Assembly: GCA_037178625.1 (NCBI GenBank)
Contig: CM074130.1
Coordinates: forward strand, 1,922,001-1,986,000
Length of the DNA: 64,000 nucleotides
Direction: 5' to 3'
From: Skeletonema tropicum
Lineage: Eukaryota; Bacillariophyta; Thalassiosirophyceae; Thalassiosirales; Thalassiosiraceae
Shown piece after piece: positions 33,098 through 43,966 of this stretch (position 1 is its first letter; each line of letters begins with the position of its first letter). The notes under the pieces were generated by a model. The model made no database searches. It was not told the origin of the DNA and was given only the letters and a program-made list of their open reading frames with translations. The translations under genes were made by a program, and so were the position numbers.

Positions 33098-34471
33098 CTA
33101 CGGCGTTGAAATAATCACATATAAAAAGTGATCTGGATGACACAAACTCCTCCATAGATCCACAATAGTAGTTGATAAGCTAGGTTGAACCCCTTGAATC
33201 GAATAATGCGCATCATTGCAATCAGTTCCATCAATCGTAAACAGATCTGGGAGGCACGATACCAAAACATCGCCCAAAGTAGTATACGGTGACACATACA
33301 TGACAGCATCCTCTTGCAATATCTCCGCCGGTCGCTGTTTCAAATAGTCACTAATATTCTTCTTTTGAGGCATTGTCGGTTTTTGAATCGCAGGCTTATT
33401 ATTCAGCAGTATCCGCACTGGAACTAATTGCGGTAAATCCTTATTGTGCTTCTCATCCATATTTGTCAAATCATCTGTAAGTGATAATTTGTTATTCATT
33501 GGTGGGGCCATTACACCCACTTGTAACTCGGTATTCACTTGATGGTAGGCGTCATAATTGGTTTGTACCACTGCATCCCACATCTTTTCGTGATTGGTTT
33601 TTGTAATGGACATGGCTACCTTGGACGAACCATACTGTAGAAATAGAGCTTGTTTGAGAGAGTTGCGATATAATCTACCGATGAGTGTGTTGATTTGAGC
33701 TTGTTGGCTTGCATTGGCATTCTTTGTTGTGGAAATTGATTCATCATTTTCGGACGTAGGTTGCTGCTGTTGTGGCACTGTGATGTCCAGTGGTAATAAT
33801 TGTTCAGTAGGATACGAGGTAAAATGTATCCGTATCTTCCATGGCAAATTCCGAAACTGATTGCATGGTGAGCTTGCATTGTTGACTATCAGACGTCCTT
33901 TCATGAGATCATACAATACTCCAGCGAATAATTGCCAGCGTAGAGGCTGGCCACTTTCTTCATCTTCAAACCAGCATTCTGGAAATGATAAAGTTGGTGT
34001 CGCTGCAGAGGATGATGATTGTTCGATTCTTTGATCATTACTATTGTCATCATTGGGAGCGGTAGATTCTGTATTGCTATGAAATGTAATCTCCTCTTGC
34101 TGCTGCTGCTCAGATGTGTCCTCTTTGGTGTTATCATTGTTATCGTCATTATTTTCATCACCCACTTGTTCTTGTTTCGGAGGACTATCCGGCGGCTCCT
34201 CTCTGACCACCATCATCTGTTTGCTATCACCAGTCATGATCGAGCTCGGCGCATATTCATGCAAGTGCATGATCTCATCAAACAGCCCTATATGCAGATA
34301 GGTCATGCGCGACACCATTTTATGAATTGATCGCGGCTTGGTGGGGGATGAAAGAGATGTCGGTGCGATGGACAGTTGGATGGGTATGCGGCCGTGCCAG
34401 TTGGCATTTTGTATGCTTGTGATGGAGGCAGGGGCTTGCTGTTGCATGCTGTCACCGCTATCGGCCGCCAT
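33098..34471 (-). CDS. ATG5: autophagy protein ATG5
   Basis: 457 residues. The family landmarks are in order: WHGRIPIQLSIAP at the N-terminus (first ubiquitin-like fold), YLHIGLFDEIM, PLRWQLFAGVLYDL, PWKIRIHFTSYP, NSLKQALFLQYGSSK (the region that holds the ATG12 acceptor Lys in the family, probably the Lys of SLKQA), MWDAV, LVPVRILLN, and a C-terminal IQGVQPSLSTTIVDLWRSL…DHFLYVII. ATG5 is conjugated to ATG12 and with ATG16 promotes lipidation of ATG8. An insert of about 100 residues (about 85-185), rich in Asn, Asp, Gln and Glu, makes it longer than animal ATG5 (about 275 residues). No intron is needed. It converges on the PDZ/F-box gene with a 113-bp gap. Confidence 0.85.
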   Translation of the reverse strand: MAADSGDSMQQQAPASITSIQNANWHGRIPIQLSIAPTSLSSPTKPRSIHKMVSRMTYLHIGLFDEIMHLHEYAPSSIMTGDSKQMMVVREEPPDSPPKQEQVGDENNDDNNDNTKEDTSEQQQQEEITFHSNTESTAPNDDNSNDQRIEQSSSSAATPTLSFPECWFEDEESGQPLRWQLFAGVLYDLMKGRLIVNNASSPCNQFRNLPWKIRIHFTSYPTEQLLPLDITVPQQQQPTSENDESISTTKNANASQQAQINTLIGRLYRNSLKQALFLQYGSSKVAMSITKTNHEKMWDAVVQTNYDAYHQVNTELQVGVMAPPMNNKLSLTDDLTNMDEKHNKDLPQLVPVRILLNNKPAIQKPTMPQKKNISDYLKQRPAEILQEDAVMYVSPYTTLGDVLVSCLPDLFTIDGTDCNDAHYSIQGVQPSLSTTIVDLWRSLCHPDHFLYVIISTP

Positions 34472-34710
34472 GATCTTCGAGAGAAGTTGATGATCTTCTA
34501 TTTAATCTATGAATACGTGCACAGGCTATATATCAAAAGAATAGATCATTCACCTATGTCTATGTACTTTCTAGAGAGAGGTGTGCAGTCACGGCTGCAT
34601 CAAACTCTTTCCCGCCAGAAGTAGTGAGTCAGTCACGGATTAATCCGTGATTAAAATCTGATGCATCTTCAATCTAACAATCTACGTATAATATCTTTGT
34701 AAGAGTTACT

Positions 34711-36313
34711 CTAACTCAATGCAATCAATTCAATAACAAACAACTCCACCTCCACACTCTCCAGCGTTGACATCCTCACTTTGTCTCGCTTCTTCTTGCG
34801 CTCTTCTTCTTTGGATGTGTAATCCTTACGTGGTCCACGGCATGAATCTGCATCAACAGTTGCGCCGTGTGCAACAACATCTGGATGCGATTCTTCTTGG
34901 CGCAGTCTCGCCATGGCTTCGGCACGGATCTGCCTATCCTTTGTGAACTGGAATTGCTCTCGCAACTTCGAAGACTCTTGGTGCTGTTTCTCACCCCAGT
35001 CTTCACGTTTGTTACCCAAGCCTCCTTCAGATTTCATCTGTTCTAGTACATGAGCCCACATCAAGTGCACTTTAGGTGTGACGTTCAATCCCATTTTAAC
35101 ATGTTCGTGGACTGCAGCTGTGATAAAACGCTCGTACATTCTGGCATCCTTTGCAGTCGGGTTGATCTTGCTTGCATAAGAAAAGGCACCATCCCACAAG
35201 ATGCATAGGGTTGCATAATTCTTGCATACTTGTTGTATCTCTTCTTTTTTGTACTCACAACCTTCCTTCATGTTCGCCTACCTTTGGATCTAAGTTAGAG
35301 ACAAACTGTGCTGCTTCGTCTTCGCTGATGGTCCCATTCTCGCGACACTTCAATGAATGCTCTACAAATGTAGTTGGTTTGGCTTTCTTTGCAGGCGGCT
35401 CGCTGCAATCGTCATTGAGCTGCTGCTCTTGACACTCCATGGCATCGTCATCATCTTTGACATCGTCGTCAGCGTCATCATCTTCGACATCGTCGTCAGT
35501 GTCATCATCTTCGACATCGTCGTCAGCGTCATCACTTGGTCTCGCAAATTTGTTGGCCCAGAAGTCAATGTCGGCGGAGATAGTGTTAGTACACAAATTG
35601 CGAATGCTGTAAATAAAAGTGCGTTGACGTGATGATAGTTTCGCCAGAGGCGGTGGTTTATGTACGCCGTCGCTCCGTTTTCTTAGTTGTGTACCATAAT
35701 TCTTAAAGCTCCATCCGATCTGATCCTCCTCATCTTCACCTATTTCAGTTGTTCTTCTCTCTCCAATACGAATGACATTTAACCTGGACTTCTCCTTGTC
35801 TTTCTGCGTTAGACCTTTCATAGCATTCTTCCAATCAACATTAAATTGCTGCACCTCAAATTCACTTTTATGTTCAACCAACAAAGCTTCCCATCGATCT
35901 CTTTCGATTTGTATCTCCTCCGTCTTCTCGCTCTCTTTAGTAACCGGATCGACAGCATAAGTGTATGATGCCAGCCCAGTGCCGACCAGGAAAGCATAGT
36001 ACTCATCCTTCCTGAAGAATCCAAGTCGACGAGCAAGGCTGTACTCTTCTGCGCCTCCGCTGATGGTGTACCAACATGACTCCCCGACCGACAGGAACAA
36101 CAAAAGTTCCAATAATAAGTTTCGCGCACGCATCATGGATTCGTTGGGCTGCATTACCGAGTCTGCGTGCCCTTTTCGTATGGAATGTTCGGCTGCACTT
36201 GATGAAGCTACTATGAAAAAAGGGCACGCAAAAGCAGTATGTGGAAGCAATGGCAATGGTTCTTCTGAGCAAGGTAGGGCGTAGTTGTGCAACTTTTTGG
36301 AATTTTTGGCCAT
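34711..36313 (-). pseudogene. broken gene in two overlapping frames, transposon-like
   Basis: The first frame (36313-35255, 352 residues) contains hydrophobic and charged stretches and an Asp-rich tract made of three near-identical 30-bp repeats (35456-35545). It stops just after NLDPKVGEHEG. A second frame (35271-34711, 186 residues) starts inside it and continues naturally (GCEYKKEEIQQVCKN…), so a one- or two-base slip near 35260 probably split one gene. The second part has TPKVHLMWAHVLEQM followed by WGEKQHQESSKLREQF, a His/Glu-containing pattern I associate with C-terminal parts of eukaryotic DNA-transposon proteins. The family is not identified. Confidence 0.45.
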
Positions 36314-36779
36314 TGCGCGAGGGCTTCTCTAAGTGGGGGCGGACAGGAGTGAAACTTATTGAAGCAGATGGGCATCTGAAATGACGAAGAAAAATCGCTA
36401 AAATTCACTAATTCCTCTCCGGGACAGCCGTGCAGTGATAATGCAGAACGAAAGATCTTACTGGGGTTCGTGCCTGCGTGCTGCGTGATTGAATGCTCGA
36501 CTGTTACCATACCTTTACGCGTCTGAAAGCATTCTCAGGAATCTTAACTTAAAACTAATTTATGGTAGTAACGAAACGGTAGATGAATTTGGACAACAAA
36601 GGTAAACGGCTATTTGAATTTTCTTCTCACATGCTTGGTCATTTTTCAGCTCTCAGCCGATTCGGAACGGGCGGGCGGGCTTATCCAGATAGCAAACAAA
36701 CTCAGGACCGGCGGCAACAAACAATAGCAGCTGCAGCAACTGTAATAATAAATTAGAGACAACAAAATACGCTACAATC

Positions 36780-37358
36780 ATGTTCATGATCAACTGGTTC
36801 TACGACACCCTCGCCTCCCTCGGGCTCTACCACAAAAATGCCAAAATCCTCTTCCTCGGCCTCGACAACGCCGGTAAAACCACCCTCCTCCACATGCTCA
36901 AGGAAAACCGCGTCCAAGCACACGTCCCCACACTCCACCCCAACACGGACGAACTCATCGTTGGACAACTCAAGCTCAAAACCTTTGATTTGGGGGGGCA
37001 TGAAACCGCCCGTCGACTATGGCAAGATTATTTCACCACTGTGGATGGTGTGGTTTACCTTGTTGATGCGATTGATCGGGGGAGATTTCCCGAGGCCAAG
37101 AAAGAATTGGACGCGTTGTTGACTTCGGATGAGCTTGTTGATGTGCCGTTTTTGGTGTTGGGGAATAAAATTGATATGCCCTCGGCGGCCAGTGAGGAGG
37201 AGTTGAAGTATGCCTTGGGATTATTGGATACGTATGGGAAGGATACCAAGCCGGATAAGAATTCGAGTGTGAGGCCGATTGAGATTTATATGTGTTCAGT
37301 GGTGAGGAGAATGGGGTATAAGGATGGATTTCAGTGGTTGTCGCAGTTCCTTTCTTAA
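36780..37358 (+). CDS. SAR1: SAR1-type small GTPase (COPII coat assembly)
   Basis: 192 residues, the usual SAR1 length, no intron. The N-terminus [16 protein letters not shown] matches the amphipathic helix that inserts into the ER membrane; there is no ARF-type myristoylation Gly. G1 is GLDNAGKTT, switch I carries PTLHPN, G3 is [13 protein letters not shown]4 is GNKID and G5 is the C-S-V after YM. SAR1 recruits SEC23/24 to ER exit sites. It starts at the first of two close ATG codons (36780 and 36786). Its 3' end converges on the TAN1-like gene. Confidence 0.93.
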   Translation: MFMINWFYDTLASLGLYHKNAKILFLGLDNAGKTTLLHMLKENRVQAHVPTLHPNTDELIVGQLKLKTFDLGGHETARRLWQDYFTTVDGVVYLVDAIDRGRFPEAKKELDALLTSDELVDVPFLVLGNKIDMPSAASEEELKYALGLLDTYGKDTKPDKNSSVRPIEIYMCSVVRRMGYKDGFQWLSQFLS

Positions 37359-37668
37359 ATTATTGTTAGGATGTTGTAGAGAGGGTGCTGTGGAACATAT
37401 ATGAAAACAGACACAGAGAGAAATGGAATTATGGACAATATGCACCAGTCAATATTATCTTATTAATTGTCTTTGAGGCCAACAATGATGTACTCTGTGG
37501 TGACATTTATGTTTGTTGATCCTGAAAGTGCCCCAAAATTGTTAGGATGAGATTGATTGCAAATGGGATGGGGGAGCTACTTACTTCTGTTAGAAAAAAC
37601 AGACTAGTTTGGAAGGTTACTTCAAAAGATGACTTTGACAGATGGTAAATAATTATCATCAGTTATAT

Positions 37669-39044
37669 TTATATCTTCGCACCTTCTTTTGCGTCTATCA
37701 ACTCAGCTACGTTGAAATTTTTATACCACTCCTGTCTGGGTAATATTGAAATGCCACAAAGAGTCTTGATGACCTCAATGCGAATTGCAAAATCAGGGTC
37801 GGACAGTTTCACTGAAAATTTGCATCCATACTCCTTTTCTGGGTCTTCTTCATTGCTATTATCTCTGCCAAGGAGAATAGGTGTGATAGCCTCAATGACT
37901 TGATCACGCGTGAGGTGGGAACAGAGCCGACGTTTGATATCAATCTTGAAGGAAATGGTACCTGCAGCATCATTAGCAGGTTTGTATTTCTGTATGATGG
38001 GTGGCAAGTATGTCTGCAAAAGTGATTTGATCACAAGGCTGATTTCCTCAACAGATGCATAGCACTATACGGGGAAATTCAACATGGCAATAGATGTGTT
38101 GTTAGAGTGCAAATTGAAATGCAAGGAAAAGGTGTACACATTCAAGCGCACGGAAGGAAACCACTTACTGTTGCCTGCATAGGTAACATGCGAGAAATAA
38201 ATCTTGATGAAGGGGGAGAAGATAATGCCTTTGATGCATTAGCGGGATTACTTTCCTCTGTAACTCCTTCCATTATGCGCTTGACAGTGTCAACTGGATC
38301 CCAGAGTGTTTTCTCCGTTGAGAAGTGCTTCTTTTCGTTATCTGTCTTCTTATCCTCTTCGTTCACAACTTCTTCTTTATTCTCACATGCCACTTTTTTT
38401 CCAGCTTCAGCTGCATCATTTGCCGATGAAGCCTCATTTTCAGCCTTCTCTTTCCTTGCAGCATGTATCTTTGCAACAATATCATGGTAGGGGATCACTT
38501 CGCTTCCTGGCAAATTGCAAAGAATACAAATCATACCACGTACTCCAGACTCATACGCAGAAAATGGAGACTTCATGGAGGATAGCTCATTCTTGTTGTT
38601 GCCACCACCTTTTTGTCGTTTGGGATTTCTTTCATATGTCAGTACTTCCTCGGCCATGACACCTTTACGGAGTAATGACAACTCCTCTTCCAAAGTTAGT
38701 TGTTTCTCTTCTTGATCATCTTGCTTTTGTTCTTCATTATTCGACTTTGTAACATTATCGTCTTCTTTTGAATTAATATCAATGCTGACATCTAATTGAT
38801 TATCTGATTCGCCCTGAGCCTTTTGCTGTATTGCTGCGTCATTCTTTTCATCCTGGGCTTGCTGCCTTGACAAGTAATAGTAATGATGCATCAACTCCAA
38901 TGCCTCTCGCTGACATTTCTTCTCTCTTCCAGATTCACATGTTACAAAGATCGCAGGAGGGCCTCTACGCGGTGCTGTTGCATATGACGAGCCTTTACCA
39001 CTTCCAAACTTTCGTTTGTTGGCCCTTGCGTCTCTCGTTGCCAT
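37669..39044 (-). CDS. TAN1: TAN1/THUMPD1-like tRNA acetylation cofactor
   Basis: Exon 1 (39044-38169) ends MLPMQAT at a GTAAGT donor. The 104-nt intron (38168-38065) ends TATAG, and exon 2 begins CYASVEEIS, in phase 0, giving 423 residues. The joined stretch SSRFISRMLPMQATCYAS, then FKIDIKRRLCSHLTRDQVIEAI and FAIRIEVIKTLCGISIL, follows the THUMP domain of TAN1/THUMPD1. That protein binds tRNA and works with the Kre33/NAT10 acetyltransferase to make N4-acetylcytidine in the D-arm of tRNA-Ser and tRNA-Leu. The N-terminus is basic; the middle is Gln/Asp/Glu-rich. An upstream in-frame ATG at 39089 would add 15 residues; MATRDARANKRKFG is the more natural start. Confidence 0.82.
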
Positions 39045-39416
39045 GGTTGATTGTTCAATAAGTATGGTAGTGTTTGTAGTAAACTTCAATGGCGCTTGAC
39101 GTTCCCTAATTATCTAACTGCGTAGCATGGTAATTGTTTGCTTGGCAGATATTGTATCTGAGATTTTGTTGATGTTGCACGCATACCATACTTAGGTTAT
39201 GAGCTCAAAAGATTTTGAGAACTGCTTTGATTGGTCAGCTGCTTCGAGAGCCAACAGCCACCAACCCAACACAGCAGCTAGCAACGGCATGCAACACGCA
39301 ACCCTCAGACAACCAAAAAGGCTTCGCCAAGATCATTATTCAATCATTGTTCCCTCTCGATGCTCAGCCGGTGACATTCATACAGCTACATCATCCCTCC
39401 AATAAGATAATTGAAA
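39045..39416. promoter_or_regulatory. divergent promoter region of TAN1-like and DapA genes
   Basis: 372 bp between two outward-facing starts. No specific element was recognised. Confidence 0.35.
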
Positions 39417-40475
39417 ATGAAGAATCTGCATATTGTCGCTGCAGCCTCCCTTGCATCTTGCGTCCACGGCTTCGCCCCTGTTCACAAGCAACAACACGTA
39501 CTTAGTCCACCGTTGTCAGTCAGTGCACTTGAACCACCTACACTCGCCGCAGCAGGTTCCAACTCAGATGATCGAACACCATTAAGACAAGGAAGTTATG
39601 TGGCCCTAGTTACTCCAATGACCCCAACTGGTGCCATCGACTTGCAGCAACTACGATCACTACTTCAATTTCACCTACAAGCCGGAACGGATGGCCTCTG
39701 TATCCTAGGAACGACAGGCGAGGCAGCAGTGATGACAATGGCAGAACGCAAGGCGGTGTTGGACGTGGCAGTAGAAGAAGTCAAAGGAAAAATCCCCATA
39801 CTTGTCGGGACCGGCACGATCGACCCCGAACATGTCAAGGAACAAACCCTCCAGGCAATCGATTGTGGATGTGATGCCTCCCTCGTTGTTACTCCATATT
39901 ACGTGAAACCTCCTCAGCGTGCTCTAATGAAGCATTTCGAAACTATGGCAGATTTGGGCCTACCTGTTTGCATTTACAACGTCCCTGGTCGGACAGGAGT
40001 CGATTTCCTCCCAGAAAGTATAGGGCAAGTGGCTGGACACCCCAACATTGTGGCGGTGAAGGAGGCGACGGGAGATGTATCGCGGGTGGCTCAAATTCAG
40101 GATGCGTGTGAGAAGAATGGATATAAGAGGGATGAGCTCCTTCTACTCAGTGGGGATGATGGTTCTACGGACGAATTTGTCCTCCAAGGTGGACATGGTT
40201 GCATCTCGGTGACGGCTAATGTCGCACCATCCGCCATGCACCAGCTCATGATGTCAGCTTTGAAAAAGGATATCGATGAAGTCAAGCGTATCAATGCCCC
40301 ACTTATAAACTTACACAGGGATGAATTCATCGAGGCGAACCCAATTCCAATTAAATGGGCCGTCAAGAGGATTGGTCAGATCGATTGTTCTTACCTGCGT
40401 CCTCCGTTAGATGAGTTGGCTCCAGAGTTTCAAGGAGTTGTTGAGAGTGCTCTGCGAGATGCTGGCCTGATCTAG
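39417..40475 (+). CDS. dapA: plastid-targeted dihydrodipicolinate synthase (DapA)
   Basis: 352 residues. The pre-sequence MKNLHIVAAASLASCVHGFAP is a signal peptide ending in an ASAFAP-like GFAP motif, which directs diatom proteins into the plastid. The enzyme domain (about 60-350) has the class I aldolase-type barrel of the DHDPS/NAL family: GTTGEA(A) for pyruvate binding, YNVPGRTG with its catalytic Tyr, and VAVKEATGD with the Schiff-base Lys. It condenses pyruvate with aspartate semialdehyde, the first step of lysine synthesis, which is plastidic in algae. No intron seen. The ATG at 39417 is the first in frame that gives a clean signal peptide. Confidence 0.9.
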   Translation: MKNLHIVAAASLASCVHGFAPVHKQQHVLSPPLSVSALEPPTLAAAGSNSDDRTPLRQGSYVALVTPMTPTGAIDLQQLRSLLQFHLQAGTDGLCILGTTGEAAVMTMAERKAVLDVAVEEVKGKIPILVGTGTIDPEHVKEQTLQAIDCGCDASLVVTPYYVKPPQRALMKHFETMADLGLPVCIYNVPGRTGVDFLPESIGQVAGHPNIVAVKEATGDVSRVAQIQDACEKNGYKRDELLLLSGDDGSTDEFVLQGGHGCISVTANVAPSAMHQLMMSALKKDIDEVKRINAPLINLHRDEFIEANPIPIKWAVKRIGQIDCSYLRPPLDELAPEFQGVVESALRDAGLI

Positions 40476-40810
40476 GTAAATGTAGCAATTGTTCCATTAG
40501 TTATCATCAACATTTTCACTTATTAATTACTGGTATTCCTCTGGAAGACATATATATGTATTGCTAATCAACGTAGTTAATGAAACAACAAATCGACTCT
40601 TGTGGATGATGAAATAATAAACTAGGCTGCCTTCCTTCTTGAAAGTGGGCAGAGGGCAAGGCGGATCATCATCCTTTGGTGTACATACATCATGATGTGG
40701 TGCATATGGACGTGCTTGTAAAAATTGTCATAATTGAAGCAACAACAACATATTATTGTACACATTCCCATCATTGCTGGATGCTCTCGTCCCTCGCCTT
40801 GTCCGACAGA

Positions 40811-41070
40811 AGCGATGAGCCAGAACGAGATGTTCCAACTGGAAATCCAGTACCGTGCACCACCTTTTCTCATTAATACCGCTTTCTTATTCGTTCCAGA
40901 CTTGCTCACTCAAGGCGCACATGCATAGATGCACTCCCGCGATCCCTGCGTGCCTTGGGCCTCGCTAATCGAAGCGTTGGGCCAGAACGAGTCTGGGAAG
41001 TTGAGTACCGTACACCACCTTTTCTCATTTCCAACCCCGCTTTCTTCCTTTTACCACAGACTCACCCATT
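40811..41070. repeat. imperfect tandem duplication upstream of the acidic-protein gene
   Basis: The segment 40811-40912 (GAGCCAGAACGAG…GTACCGTGCACCACCTTTTC…CCGCTTTCTT) recurs diverged at 40974-41070. The second copy lies about 100 bases before the ATG at 41168, so promoter or 5' leader sequence has been duplicated. Confidence 0.6.
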
Positions 41071-41167
41071 CAAATGCATTGAAAATGACGAAAAAAAGGC
41101 GGTCAAATTGATGCCCAAAAACTTACCGTTGCATAACACACAATCGCTCAAGAATTACAATTCAACC

Positions 41168-42361
41168 ATGGTAGTCCAAGAAGCCACCGCCCCACCCGCC
41201 GAGGAGATCGCTGCGGAAGACTCAGTGCCCAAGATCGTCGAAAACCCGTCCATCGTCACCGTCAAAACTGAACCAGAAAAGGCCGAATCTCGCGACGCAG
41301 GAGACACTAAAAAATCCAATTCCGGCGAGACCACTCCATCATCTGCTCGTAACGAGTTCATCTTTTCTCCCCAGCCACCTAATACTTTGAAGAAGTCAAG
41401 GTCCAACATGTCGAAGAAATCTGCCAGTGGAGAAGCTGCCGCCGTGGAGGAGCCTGCCGTCGAGGAGGCTGCAAAAGAGACACCAGCGGAGGAGAAAGTA
41501 GAGGAGAAAACTGCCCCTGCAGGGGAACAGGGCTATTTCACAAGTTTCCTTGAAAAGGCTACAGCATTGTGTGGAACTGCGGGATCTGTTGAGGTCGCAG
41601 ATGAGGAGTTGGTCCTTCCTGAATCGCCGGCCAAAGCCAAGTCGGAGGAAGTTGTTCCAGCCGAGGAGGGGGAGGAAGTTGTTGCTCCAGCGAAAACCAA
41701 GTCGGAAGAGGTCGATCCAGCCAAGTCAGAGGCGGAGGAAGTTGTTCCAGCCAAGACCAAGTCAGAGGAGGTCGTTCCAGCCAAGACCAAGTCGGAGGAA
41801 GCTGATACCAAATCTCAGAAATCTGAAACTTCTGTTTTGATGTCGCCTATTGCTAAGGCCAAGGCAGCTATGAGTTGTTTGCCTCAAGGCGCCAGCGAGG
41901 ACGCTTCAGTCTCCGCGAAAAGCACTACTGAGATGGCTGCGGATCTCCTTAAATCATTGAAACCAGATTTTTCCTGCCAAAAGGATGATCTCAACACTGT
42001 CTTGACAGACAAGGAAGAAGCAGAAGCAAAAGAGAATGATACAGAGACAGCCTCAGCTGAGGAGGAACAAAAACCTGTTGAGGATGAAAAGAAGGAGGAG
42101 GCAACTGAGGAGGAAACACCAAAAGAGGAAGAAGAGCCTAAGGAGGAAGAACCAAAGGAGGAAGAAGAGCCTAAGGAGGAAGAGTTAAAGGAGGAAGAAG
42201 AACCAAAGGCAGAAGAACCAGCTCCTGTTGTAGAGGCACCCAAAAAGAAGATGTCAATGAAAAAGATGATGTCAAAGAAGCTTAAAGGTGTCAAAAAAGT
42301 GATCAAAGCTCGTACTTCCAAACCAGCAGTTGTTGCAAAGGCAGAGCCAGCGGATGAGTGA
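41168..42361 (+). CDS. acidic Glu/Lys/Ala-rich repeat protein, unknown function
   Basis: 397 residues from an ATG in good context (CAACCATGG); the frame is open further upstream but without support. There is no signal peptide or membrane segment. The protein is largely disordered. At about 155-210 the unit (V)VPAKTKSEE repeats about five times, and at about 320-370 a KEEEEPKEE array. Two short non-repetitive islands, QGYFTSFLEKATALCG (about 117) and SPIAKAKAAMSCLPQ (about 225), may be the functional parts. The C-terminus is strongly basic (KKKMSMKKMMSKKLKGVKK). The charge layout suits a nucleic-acid or filament-binding linker, but no family was recognised. Confidence 0.65.
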   Translation: MVVQEATAPPAEEIAAEDSVPKIVENPSIVTVKTEPEKAESRDAGDTKKSNSGETTPSSARNEFIFSPQPPNTLKKSRSNMSKKSASGEAAAVEEPAVEEAAKETPAEEKVEEKTAPAGEQGYFTSFLEKATALCGTAGSVEVADEELVLPESPAKAKSEEVVPAEEGEEVVAPAKTKSEEVDPAKSEAEEVVPAKTKSEEVVPAKTKSEEADTKSQKSETSVLMSPIAKAKAAMSCLPQGASEDASVSAKSTTEMAADLLKSLKPDFSCQKDDLNTVLTDKEEAEAKENDTETASAEEEQKPVEDEKKEEATEEETPKEEEEPKEEEPKEEEEPKEEELKEEEEPKAEEPAPVVEAPKKKMSMKKMMSKKLKGVKKVIKARTSKPAVVAKAEPADE

Positions 42362-42925
42362 TTGTTCAGTTTCTAGACGTAATAAATCGGAATGTGTCTG
42401 GCAGACTGCAAATTTGATGTTTAAGTAAAATCAGATCTGCCAGCTTCACTAAGTATGTAAAGAGTAAGATGATAGATGATTGTTTTGTGTAATTAGTTTT
42501 CCTCTCCATATATCAGAGGAAGAGTTACGCTTAAAGAATTAAGAGGTGATTTATAACATAAGCACATTTTCTAACCGGATGATGTGGTAACAGGTCTCCC
42601 ATATGACATTCGGGTGTCTACTTTTGACGTTTATATTCCAACTGCCATTCGTTGGAACGCTGTCAAGCCGCCAAAGGCGATTTACAGGCACAGGAAATAC
42701 ATGAGCGTAAGCAGGAGCTAGAGGCCAGAGTGGCAGAGAAGCTCTATTCACAGTGCAGCGAGAATCAAGACATAAGAGATGTGTTCAAAGTCTCAAATGT
42801 CCCGAGGAATCACTGATTAGACTGTCTTGACTCAACATGATGTAGATACTCTGTATATACACTTTTCGAGGAGATATCTACATTATTGATTCAAAATATT
42901 TCATTCACTAGATATACAGCTACAC
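42362..42925. other. convergent 3' region, no gene
   Basis: 564 bp between two converging genes; only short frames and no clear structure. Confidence 0.4.
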
Positions 42926-43966
42926 TTAATCTTCTCCTTCTTTATCTCTCAACGCTTCCTCCAACTCTTTAATGGCTTGATCAAAATAGTCTAACTCGGA
43001 AGACTGTATGGTACCATCTTCTCCATTCTTCCCGTCGACTCTTCCACCGTAATACTTCTTCATACGTAGCTTCATTCTCTTATCTAGATAAAGGTCCGCT
43101 TTTTTGTCAAGCATAGACACAGCCATTGTTCTACGATCAGCGTCAATGTCAATGATGTGGACAGAGACCGAATCGCCCTCATTGAGATGATGACGGATAT
43201 TTTCAATGGCACCACCAGTAACACGACTAATGTGCAGAAGACCATTCACATTGGCACCAATATCAATGAATGCACCGTACGGAAGTAACGAATCGACTCT
43301 CCCCTCGACTTCATCTCCAACCTTCCATGACGTGATGTCCTTCCTCTTTTGACGGCGTGCCCTCAAGCTCAACCCAACCTCACCTTTCTTCGCGTCAACA
43401 CCAATAACACGTGCGCCTTCGATGACGTCGCCAACTTTGACCACATCATGGATATTCATTATCCTCTCATTTCTAATTTGTGAAATATGAAGCAACGCTG
43501 TGCCTGCTCGACTTCCTCGTGTTGCGTAGCCTATGTTGACAAATGCTCCAAAGTCACAGACATCGACAACTGTTCCAGATATTAAGCTTCCAAGTTTTAA
43601 ATCTTTGAGAGGCTTGAACTTTCTGTTGTCATTCTTATTCTTGTTCTTGCCTTTGGTATTGTTGCTCTGTCTGCCTTTTGATTTACCTTGTTTGGGAGGA
43701 ACAGTCCTGAAGATAGCATTGCGCTTCTTCTTGAAAGTAGTTTTCCTCTTGCTTTTGTTCTTTGATCGCTGCTTGGCATTAGCCTTGTTGGTTTGAGACG
43801 ATGCTGTGTTGTCAGTGGGTGCCTCAGCTGTAGACGAGAACAATGCAGTGCAATCAGCGCCCTTCATTGCAATGCATCTTGTTGATGATATACTTCTAGC
43901 GGAGGGAGCCGTAAAGGCAGACGCTACTGCAAAGGCAGCAGCGATAGCCACAAATCTGAGGACCAT
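42926..43966 (-). CDS. plastid-targeted protein with two S1 RNA-binding domains
   Basis: 346 residues. The start MVLRFVAIAAAFAVASAFTAP is a signal peptide followed by an ASAFTAP plastid-entry motif. A very basic, disordered segment (about 55-120, Lys/Asn/Arg) precedes two S1 domains. The first, at about 128-205, has GSLISGTVVDVCDFGAFVNIG and LLHISQI; the second, at about 217-290, has GDEVEGRVDSLLPYGAFIDIG and GLLHISRV. An acidic C-terminal helix follows. The pattern resembles plastid S1-type ribosomal or RNA-chaperone proteins (for example the S1 part of plastid EF-Ts/PSRP-7). It probably binds plastid mRNA during translation. No intron seen. Confidence 0.85.
   Translation of the reverse strand: MVLRFVAIAAAFAVASAFTAPSARSISSTRCIAMKGADCTALFSSTAEAPTDNTASSQTNKANAKQRSKNKSKRKTTFKKKRNAIFRTVPPKQGKSKGRQSNNTKGKNKNKNDNRKFKPLKDLKLGSLISGTVVDVCDFGAFVNIGYATRGSRAGTALLHISQIRNERIMNIHDVVKVGDVIEGARVIGVDAKKGEVGLSLRARRQKRKDITSWKVGDEVEGRVDSLLPYGAFIDIGANVNGLLHISRVTGGAIENIRHHLNEGDSVSVHIIDIDADRRTMAVSMLDKKADLYLDKRMKLRMKKYYGGRVDGKNGEDGTIQSSELDYFDQAIKELEEALRDKEGED

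Noticed and set aside
38142..38168. TAN1-like exon 1 reading on to GFLPCA as a real C-terminus
   Set aside because: These codons follow a GTAAGT donor, and splicing restores the THUMP domain.
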